From contig OY744606.1 in assembly GCA_963556255.1 (NCBI GenBank), positions 7,446,106 to 7,510,105 of the forward strand: a stretch of 64,000 nt of DNA, given 5' to 3'. This stretch comes from Allolobophora icterica. Its lineage: Eukaryota > Annelida > Clitellata > Crassiclitellata > Lumbricidae. Position numbers and translations under genes: made by a program. A model generated the notes under the pieces. It ran no database searches. It was not told where the DNA came from and was given only the letters and a program-made list of their open reading frames with translations. Positions 33,210 to 39,421 of this stretch are shown in pieces. Numbering within the stretch: position 1 is the stretch's first letter; each line of letters starts with the position of its first letter.

Positions 33210-33788
33210 TCATTTGCGTTTTCGCTGGCTCGTTCTGACACCCATCCCCAGCCTCGACTTCGCTGACATAATGGCCGATACCAGCCGCGCATCCTTCTTC
33301 TCATAATCCGGAGTTTCATCGGTGAGTGCGATCTTCGACGCGGCTGCAGCGAGGATGTCATCTGCGTGGTTACGCCCCGGAGTATCTTTATGAACTGCGT
33401 AAGCCACATCGTGGTGGAGGCACGCACGGTCGAGCTGATTAACACCGTGATATCGCTGTGACAGCCGTTTGTCGAGTTTTGTGAATGGTCCACAGTAAGA
33501 GTACTTTCCCGTGTTCTGAAAAGAACCTCCCGGATTATCTTCCGAAGACATACCGGATGGAAGGCTCATATGCATTTCTGGTAGAGGTAGAGCGTTGAGG
33601 GCCCTATTCAGTAGAGAACCTCCAGTCTTTCGCACTTTAGAAGGCAAAATTTGGCTCTTCTTTGCACCGCAGACGGCACAGGTTCCCTTCTTGGCTGGCC
33701 GACCGTTTCGTAACTCGACGATTGTTTCATTTGAAGTCTCAGTATGTTTCTTACATCGTAGGCAATACATTGTGTTCGTTGAATACAA
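33210..33788 (-). CDS. Zinc-ribbon / phospholipase A2 virion protein
   Basis: Residues 9-40 form a zinc-ribbon signature (CLRC...CAVC). Residues 98-150 match the parvovirus VP1-type secreted PLA2 fold: calcium loop YCGPFTKLD, catalytic LHHDVAY (H126-D127) and a second aspartate in HADDILA. Such domains are used by parvoviruses to breach endosomal membranes and are known in adintovirus/Polinton virions; use here is inferred. The tail is Lys/Arg-rich (SQRKRK). It is the first gene of a two-gene minus-strand unit with the integrase. Its start is only 20 nt from the ATPase start on the other strand. A second methionine at residue 7 is possible. Confidence 0.9.
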   Translation of the reverse strand: MYSTNTMYCLRCKKHTETSNETIVELRNGRPAKKGTCAVCGAKKSQILPSKVRKTGGSLLNRALNALPLPEMHMSLPSGMSSEDNPGGSFQNTGKYSYCGPFTKLDKRLSQRYHGVNQLDRACLHHDVAYAVHKDTPGRNHADDILAAAASKIALTDETPDYEKKDARLVSAIMSAKSRLGMGVRTSQRKRK

Positions 33789-33808
33789 TCATAACTCGTT
33801 GTCTCTAT
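33789..33808. promoter_or_regulatory. 20-nt divergent start interval
   Basis: Only 20 bases separate the PLA2 ATG (minus) from the ATPase ATG (plus). Promoters for the two directions must therefore lie inside the opposing coding sequences, and the transcripts probably overlap. Confidence 0.6.
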
Positions 33809-34495
33809 ATGGAAATAACAAATTTCGATCTCGAAGCCGACGATGGGAAAAAACACCACCATTGGTTGTTGCCATCAAGCATACGATGCATAATCTGTGG
33901 GCCTAGCGGATGTGGAAAAACAAACCTACTACTCAACCTCCTTCTGAAGAAGGGGTACCTACGTTTTGACCGGCTCTATCTATACTCAAAGTCTCTGGGA
34001 CAGGAAAAATATCAGTTCCTTCGGGACTGGATAACAGAACTCGAAAAAGTTGCCGGGAAGGAAGTGGCTTCCTTTCACTCTTGCTCAGATGAAATAGTTC
34101 CAGTTGAATCATTAAATAAGAATGCCAGAAGCCTTCTAGTTTTCGATGACGTCATGCTTGAAAAACAGTCGCCCATCGAAAGGTATTTCACTATGGGTCG
34201 ACACGGTGGCGCGGACTGCTTCTACTTAACACAGAATTATTTTCGAATTCCGAAGCAAGCGATCCGTGACAATGCTAATCTTATCGTCCTCTTCAACCAA
34301 GACAGTAAAAATTTACGAGCCATTCACGATACGTTCGTGGGCGGCGACATGTCTTTCGATGAGTTCCGTACGTTCTTCAGCGAGTGTGCTGCTCAGCCAT
34401 ATGGATTCGCAGTCATAGATTTGACGTCTAAAGTGTACGACGGAAAATATCGTTGCGGGTTCGATCGCTTCTATAAGCCCAAGGCAAGTATTTAA
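33809..34495 (+). CDS. Genome-packaging ATPase (A32/FtsK-HerA type)
   Basis: This is the predicted motor that loads DNA into capsids. Walker A is GPSGCGKT (residues 31-38) and Walker B is LLVFDDVM (109-116). The GADCFYLTQNYFRIPKQAIRDN stretch corresponds to the conserved sensor/arginine-finger part of A32-like ATPases, here quoted by its ends. At 228 aa it is the usual Polinton size. I chose the ATG at 33809 because the longer upstream frame overlaps the opposite-strand PLA2 gene. Confidence 0.94.
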   Translation: MEITNFDLEADDGKKHHHWLLPSSIRCIICGPSGCGKTNLLLNLLLKKGYLRFDRLYLYSKSLGQEKYQFLRDWITELEKVAGKEVASFHSCSDEIVPVESLNKNARSLLVFDDVMLEKQSPIERYFTMGRHGGADCFYLTQNYFRIPKQAIRDNANLIVLFNQDSKNLRAIHDTFVGGDMSFDEFRTFFSECAAQPYGFAVIDLTSKVYDGKYRCGFDRFYKPKASI

Positions 34496-34513
34496 AGACA
34501 CAATATAGGCAAC

Positions 34514-34692
34514 ATATAGTCGACATACAAACGCGATGTGGACAAAAGTTATCGTTACTGATTGATTGAATGTGTATAAAAAATACCTTAGCGTGACAGT
34601 TGTGACGATATTATCAGTCACATTGTAAAACTTGTCACACTTAAGAACTTACAAGATATAGTCGACATACAACCACGATGTGGACAAAGGTT
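34514..34692 (+). repeat. Duplicated leader and start codon around a 70-bp palindromic repeat
   Basis: A 37-bp leader (ATATAGTCGACATACAA...ATGTGGACAAA) occurs at 34514-34550 and again at 34656-34692, with about 3 differences. The second copy contains the real start at 34678. The first gives a 9-codon upstream ORF. Between them, 34585-34654 is a copy of the 70-bp repeat found at 43396-43465 (68/70 identical) and, diverged, at the inner TIR edges. Confidence 0.85.
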
Positions 34693-35790
34693 TCTTCTAA
34701 ACAGGAGCGAGACGCGTTAACTCAGGATTATTTAGCTCGGAGAGATCGATTGAGACAGCGTTTCGTGGATGAGAAGCTCGGTGAAGCCAATCTTCAGTAC
34801 GATGCGGCAAAGCTTTTCAAACCAATAGCCACAGCCACCGCTGAATCCCAGGTGGCTACGTCTAAGGAGCTGCAGAAAGTCACCAGCGCTTTACAGGATT
34901 TGCCGGCGCAGATTTCAGAGTCTGCTAATTTTAACCCGATAGCAGCTTTGTTCGGTGATTCCGTGGGAGCAGTTGCTCCAACGGCTGCTCCAGCGCTTCC
35001 AGCGATTGTGGCACACCCCGCCCAGGAAGCATTGTTCGTCCATCCGAACAGACATCTCAACGTCGACGCAATCAGGCGTCACGGTTTTACACCACCAAGC
35101 GAACTTGACCTTCGCGACACGGCAGCTGTGAAACAGATAATCGAAGCCGTGAACGAGTACAATAGAAACACACTTGGCAAAGAGAAAATGAAAGCCAATA
35201 AGAACGGAGATGAAGAAAAGGTCGCTTCGCTGACTTTAGATATTAAAGCCCTAAAAGACTATAGAGAACGAATACGTTTTTTGGAGAAAGGCCACACCCT
35301 CACAAAAAAGGGAAAGGGTTTCAGTGTCCCAGCCGTTCCTCTGAAATTACAAGGTAACGCCTTGGGTGAGCTCTCCGTTGACCCCGTCGCGCTGTCTGCT
35401 GGTAGACTAAGAGTGTTTAAAGGTGGGAACCTCGTGCTCGAAGCTCCTGCCGATGAGTCATTGTTCAGCCTGTTAACGAAACGCTTCGTTAAGACTAAGC
35501 AATACTCGCCTCAAGCAATTGAAACTTTTAAAAAACTCGTACAGATGTCTGGTCTGCCTATTCATGGCCGGAAAAGTAAAAAGTTCCAGCTGATTCGAGG
35601 CGGCGCGGTGCAGTTCTACAACGACCCAAACGCTCTGGTAGAGAGGTTGCAGCTTTTGGTGGCCTCTAGGGCCGCGGGAAACACTGGTCTCGGCAACGAA
35701 ATCTCCGCCATTCTCGACGAGTTACTGCGTTCCGGTGCGATCTCCAAAGAGCTGGCACTCGAATTGAATAGAAACATGCTCATAAAATAA
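34678..35790 (+). CDS. Conserved Polinton structural/unknown protein
   Basis: This 370-aa protein opens with a charged helical segment (QERDALTQDYLARRDRLRQRF). An Ala-rich region follows, then a basic middle, a GGNLVLEAP turn and a helical C-terminus (NEISAILDELLRSG). Similar proteins are recurrent between the ATPase and the penton gene in Polintons. No enzyme motif is visible, and a virion or assembly role is inferred from its place. It ends 10 nt before the minor capsid gene. Confidence 0.7.
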   Translation: MWTKVSSKQERDALTQDYLARRDRLRQRFVDEKLGEANLQYDAAKLFKPIATATAESQVATSKELQKVTSALQDLPAQISESANFNPIAALFGDSVGAVAPTAAPALPAIVAHPAQEALFVHPNRHLNVDAIRRHGFTPPSELDLRDTAAVKQIIEAVNEYNRNTLGKEKMKANKNGDEEKVASLTLDIKALKDYRERIRFLEKGHTLTKKGKGFSVPAVPLKLQGNALGELSVDPVALSAGRLRVFKGGNLVLEAPADESLFSLLTKRFVKTKQYSPQAIETFKKLVQMSGLPIHGRKSKKFQLIRGGAVQFYNDPNALVERLQLLVASRAAGNTGLGNEISAILDELLRSGAISKELALELNRNMLIK

Positions 35791-35800
35791 AATACACAAG

Positions 35801-36592
35801 ATGGAACGCTCGGAGAAACTGCTCGAAGAAATTAGAGAACTTTTACAGCCTAAGGAAAATTTTAGTATAGTTGTTTCCTCAGATACTACAGGGTGGACCA
35901 CGGCTTTCTCACCACCGCTGTACCTGGATCCAAAAAGACGCTTTGAGCTTGCTTTGGTCAATCTTGAAACTTATAATTCGATTCCCAACATCGATAGTAC
36001 AAATAACAAGTTCGTCTACAGCACCGACAATGGTGTGACGTGGAAGACGATCATTTTGCCCGACGGAAGCTACGAGATCGCACAGATTAATGATGAAATC
36101 GGTAGGCAGTTAGAAAAGCAAAATTCTCCGACGGGTGTGGCACCACTCGGCTTTAATTCTCCTATTACCATAGGAGCCAACGCATCTACCCTTCGCGCCT
36201 TCATAAAAATTACGAATGCTCTATATAAGGTAAATATGGCTCAATCTACCATCAGGCACATGCTCGGTTTTAAGCCTCAGAGGCTTGGTAGTGGTTATAA
36301 AGAGGGAGAAAATCCAGTCGATATTCTCCGGGTGGACACAATCCTGGTAAATTGTGACATTATCTCTGGATCGTATCGCAATGGTAGCCAGCTGCCAGTA
36401 ATCTACAGTTTTTTCCCGGATGTGTCGCCCGGCTACAAGGTAATCGAGTCTCCGAAAAATCTGGTGTACCTACCAGTAGCACCGGCTGGCAACGTACAGG
36501 GCATTCGTGTGTGGCTGACCGACCAAAATGGTGAACAATTAAACCTCCGCGGTGAGACAGTAACTATAAGGTTTCACATCCGCAGTGCGTAG
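35801..36592 (+). CDS. Minor capsid (penton-like, single jelly-roll) protein
   Basis: This 263-aa protein contains the characteristic ALVNLETYNSIPNIDSTNNK block near residue 50. DGSYEI and HMLGF motifs and a predicted beta-rich C-terminus (GETVTIRFHI) follow. These features match Polinton minor capsid (penton) proteins that form vertices. Genes on both sides are structural and tightly spaced. Confidence 0.88.
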   Translation: MERSEKLLEEIRELLQPKENFSIVVSSDTTGWTTAFSPPLYLDPKRRFELALVNLETYNSIPNIDSTNNKFVYSTDNGVTWKTIILPDGSYEIAQINDEIGRQLEKQNSPTGVAPLGFNSPITIGANASTLRAFIKITNALYKVNMAQSTIRHMLGFKPQRLGSGYKEGENPVDILRVDTILVNCDIISGSYRNGSQLPVIYSFFPDVSPGYKVIESPKNLVYLPVAPAGNVQGIRVWLTDQNGEQLNLRGETVTIRFHIRSA

Positions 36593-36614
36593 ATTTTCAC
36601 ACTTAAATATTCTC

Positions 36615-37046
36615 ATGTTTGTTCTTGGAATTAAAAAGCGGCGTCGTGTCGTGGGTGGTGGACTTTTCGACTGGATACCCAAAATCGCGGGCTTGCTAGG
36701 GCGTGCCGGATCCTTCATTTCGGCTAATAAAGGTGTAATAACAAACGTTGCCGATGTAGTTGGTAATGTTGTGAAAGCTGGGGCCACAACGGCGTCTGCC
36801 GTCAGGCAGATCGTTGATGCCGTGAAAGCGAGACGCGCTGTTGCCGGCGCAAAAGCACCAATAGCGGTTCCCGCACCTTTGGAGAAGGCGCTCAGCGACA
36901 AGAGCATCGAATACTTGAAACAACTGGCTGTGAGTCCGCCACCCGTTGTTCCGACAATGGCTGACATAAACAGCCGCATTGCTGGATCCGGTTTCAAGAC
37001 TATAAAGCCGAGTCGCGGTGGTAGGGGTCTGTTTCTCGCGAAATAA
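36615..37046 (+). CDS. pVI-like small basic membrane-active/capsid protein
   Basis: From the ATG at 36615 this encodes 143 residues: a basic start (IKKRRR), a VVGGG turn, an amphipathic helix GLFDWIPKIAGLLGRAG and an Ala-rich helical body. It ends GGRGLFLAK. The organisation resembles adenovirus protein VI or related adintovirus core proteins. VVGG|G and IAGS|G fit the adenain cleavage patterns ([MIL]xGG-x, [MIL]xGx-G), the first with Val for Ile/Leu. Function is inferred. Confidence 0.65.
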   Translation: MFVLGIKKRRRVVGGGLFDWIPKIAGLLGRAGSFISANKGVITNVADVVGNVVKAGATTASAVRQIVDAVKARRAVAGAKAPIAVPAPLEKALSDKSIEYLKQLAVSPPPVVPTMADINSRIAGSGFKTIKPSRGGRGLFLAK

Positions 37047-37161
37047 AATTAAAAAAATTTCAGACTAATTCATAAAAACGCAAAAAAGCTTTACCCACCA
37101 CACATGAAATTCATTTACAGCATGATTAATAATTGAAGCTTGAACTTTTTTACTTATAATA
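37047..37161. other. Short gap before the major capsid gene
   Basis: This is an AT-rich 115-nt gap. It may hold the capsid promoter, and a poly(A)-like AATAAA overlaps the preceding stop. No further motif was identified. Confidence 0.4.
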
Positions 37162-38457
37162 ATGGCGGCATTTGACGTGCCGAGTGAAATGTTGGACATC
37201 GCTTCGGCGGTGCCCGATGACAATAGCATCGAATCGTTTGAATACCGCGAGTATGAATCACAAAACCCTGCGGCTATTAACAATGGCCAGGCCATACAGA
37301 TAGACATCCAGAACCAAGACATTTTCACACAGCCTTCTAAGAGCTACCTTCTTGTGGAGGGCAGGCTTATAACAACTGGCGCGGCCTACATCGCAGACTC
37401 GTTGGTGACATTTATCAACAACGCCATCCCGTACATGTTTTCTCAGATTCGATACTTGGCTAACAACACCGAGATAGAGAATGTCATGTCTCCTGGGCAA
37501 GCCACGACGATGAAAGGCATGCTGGTTTACGGTGATGATTTTTCCAAAGGCGAAGGTTTAAACATGTGTTGGCAAAAGGACACGACTGCGGCGGCGGCGG
37601 CTGCGAATATCGGCTTCGAGGCACGTCGACTGATGATCATCGGAAAACCCGTCCCAATCGGAACGTTTTCATTCATTGTTCCCTTAAGACATCTATTCGG
37701 CTTTTGCGATGATTATCACAAGGTCGTATACGGGATTAAACACTCCTTACTGCTGAGCCGGCAGGGGGATGCAGACGCGATCTTCAAGGAAGCCGCTGCG
37801 GTCAATGGCCAGATCACGCTGACTAAACTCTCCTGGTTCATGCCGCATATAATACCCGCTTTGGAGTATAAAAGCATGCTAATGAAGCAGATTGAAGCCA
37901 AGGTTAAGGTACCTGTAGCATTCCGCGCCATGCAATGCGACAACATTGCGGTGCCACGAGCGACGACTTTTTCCTGGCGTTTGAGTGTTAAGTCGGGCAC
38001 GGAAAAGCCACGCTGGATTCTTGTTGCTTTTCAAACTGGAAAGAATGCACATCAAGGCCAGAATCCGGCACTGTTTGACCATGTGCAGGTTCGCAACATT
38101 TTCGCTATGCTCAACAGCGATCGCTACCCGGTTGTTGACATGAATCTCGACTTCACCAAGAGGACAACCTCTCGCGCTTACAAGGCCCTACGTGACTTCA
38201 AGGAAGAATATTGCGGCATAGACGCGCGTGAATCGTCATGCCAACTGACACCAATCGAATTTGTAGATTTGTTTCCGATCTTCGTTCTGGACGTGCGGAG
38301 GCAATCTGAACGACTTAAAACCTCTGTACAGGACATACAAATCAAGGTGGACTTTAACGAAGGGGTACCAAATAATACGACAGCATATGCCGTCCTGATC
38401 AGCGACCGACTCCTGAATTTTGAATCGGATGGCAGCAAATTCAACGTCGTTTACTAG
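37162..38457 (+). CDS. Major capsid protein (hexon-like, double jelly-roll)
   Basis: This 431-aa protein matches Polinton major capsid proteins in length and layout. The N-terminal half has NPAAINNGQAIQIDI and RLITTGAAY strands and the IPYMFSQIRYLANNTEIE block, then GTFSFIVPLRHLFGFCDDY. The second half has TFSWRLSVKSG...RWILVAFQTG and ends in beta strands (AYAVLISDRLLNF). The protein would trimerise into capsomers. The ORF is intact, and its neighbours are the pVI-like and pX-like genes. Confidence 0.93.
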   Translation: MAAFDVPSEMLDIASAVPDDNSIESFEYREYESQNPAAINNGQAIQIDIQNQDIFTQPSKSYLLVEGRLITTGAAYIADSLVTFINNAIPYMFSQIRYLANNTEIENVMSPGQATTMKGMLVYGDDFSKGEGLNMCWQKDTTAAAAAANIGFEARRLMIIGKPVPIGTFSFIVPLRHLFGFCDDYHKVVYGIKHSLLLSRQGDADAIFKEAAAVNGQITLTKLSWFMPHIIPALEYKSMLMKQIEAKVKVPVAFRAMQCDNIAVPRATTFSWRLSVKSGTEKPRWILVAFQTGKNAHQGQNPALFDHVQVRNIFAMLNSDRYPVVDMNLDFTKRTTSRAYKALRDFKEEYCGIDARESSCQLTPIEFVDLFPIFVLDVRRQSERLKTSVQDIQIKVDFNEGVPNNTTAYAVLISDRLLNFESDGSKFNVVY

Positions 38458-38515
38458 AAATCGGTTTTTTCACATTTAGATACAAGGCCCTCTTTTAGAT
38501 ATATTTTTTCCAAAA

Positions 38516-39022
38516 ATGAAAACTGAATACGTTGCGTTCGGCCTTTCACTGACCGAAGGGCAAAAGCAAACATTGGCTAAAGCTGCGCGTGCCGGCACTG
38601 GCGCCACGATCCGGCTCACTCATGGCCAGCTTCGCGGAGACGACAAGCTCGCGCTGACAAAAGTTCAAGCCGCCCGAATCGTGAAGAAGATTTCGGAAGG
38701 CGTTGGCATGGAGCTGAGATTCACCAAAACGCAATTGAAAAAGATGACTAAAATGGGTGGATTTCTTCCACTACTGGCTCTCCTCCCGCTGCTTTTTGGT
38801 GGGTTATCCGCGGCGGGTGCCGTGGCTGGTGGGACCGCTGGGGTAGTAAAGGCTGTGCAGAGCAAACAGGCCAGCGACGCTGCACTGGCGGAGGCGGCGC
38901 GTCACAATCGCGAACTCGAGGCCCAGGTCCGCGGGACTGGTTTATATCTCGGGCGTGAGACTCGTGGTGGTTGTTGCCCAATGTGTAAAGGATCGGGTCT
39001 CTACATCGGACAAAAAAACTAA
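38516..39022 (+). CDS. pX-like core/minor virion protein
   Basis: This 168-aa protein is Lys/Arg-rich at the start, with two similar RLTHGQLRG / RFTKTQLKK segments. A hydrophobic GGFLPLLALLPLLFGGL helix follows. It ends with a helical ARHNRELE segment and GTGLYLG and GSGLYIG motifs. This architecture recurs in Polinton pX-type proteins. LFGG|L fits the adenain consensus. It terminates at TAA 39020-39022, directly after the heptamer A AAA AAC. Confidence 0.8.
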   Translation: MKTEYVAFGLSLTEGQKQTLAKAARAGTGATIRLTHGQLRGDDKLALTKVQAARIVKKISEGVGMELRFTKTQLKKMTKMGGFLPLLALLPLLFGGLSAAGAVAGGTAGVVKAVQSKQASDAALAEAARHNRELEAQVRGTGLYLGRETRGGCCPMCKGSGLYIGQKN

Positions 39023-39063
39023 AACCGCTGAGCAACTTTGACATAGAGAAAGTTGCCAGAGCG
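39013..39063 (+). promoter_or_regulatory. Candidate programmed -1 ribosomal frameshift signal
   Basis: The slippery heptamer A AAA AAC occupies 39013-39019 in the correct phase of the pX frame (CAA AAA AAC TAA). After an 8-nt spacer, CTG (39028-39030), a bulged A and GCAACTTT (39032-39039) pair with AAAGTTGC (39049-39056) and CAG (39057-39059). This gives an 11-bp stem with a 9-nt loop. A -1 slip continues directly in the protease frame. Confidence 0.7.
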
Positions 39064-39393
39064 CTGCCGCATTTCCGCGGTGTTTTCATGCGAGATGGTC
39101 TGCCCGCCGTGGCTCGTGAGAAGGAGTGTGGAGTTGTTAATCTGGATTCCGGTTCTGGTGATGGTACTCACTGGGTCGCCTATTGGATAGATGGACCAAA
39201 AGCAGTCTATTTTGACAGTTATGGGCTGGATCCGCCTCTCGAAATTTCTAGATATTTAAAAAATCCTATAAGAACACAAACATTTCAGCTACAGGGGCCA
39301 GATGATGTGGTATGTGGTCATCTCTGCCTAGCCGTGCTAATAGAGCTCGCTGCTGGAAAGAATTTTGAAGATATCGTGCTTGACTTATGTTAG
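39019..39393 (+). CDS. Adenain-like cysteine protease (no AUG at its conserved start)
   Basis: This enzyme is predicted to mature capsid proteins. It has the catalytic His in GTHWVAY, the acidic residue in YFDSYG and the nucleophile in CGHLC. The first ATG in frame is at 39088. Upstream of it the frame is open to 38989 and encodes the family's conserved N-terminal segment (NFDIEK, HFRGVF) with no ATG. Expression as a -1 frameshift product of the pX-like gene is therefore likely; a non-AUG start or internal initiation at 39088 is the alternative. It ends 28 nt before the fibre gene. Confidence 0.9.
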   Translation, partial: LKPLSNFDIEKVARALPHFRGVFMRDGLPAVAREKECGVVNLDSGSGDGTHWVAYWIDGPKAVYFDSYGLDPPLEISRYLKNPIRTQTFQLQGPDDVVCGHLCLAVLIELAAGKNFEDIVLDLC

Positions 39394-39421
39394 ACTTCCG
39401 TCACCTTTTTGTATATAAAAA

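Noticed and set aside
33160..33213. Hydrophobic N-terminal extension of the integrase as a signal peptide
   Set aside because: It translates the spacer after PLA2. Integrases begin near the SAVYYSP segment, so the methionine at 33159 is preferred.
36585..36614. Upstream start for the pVI-like gene
   Set aside because: The frame opens with GTG, not ATG. The first ATG is at 36615.
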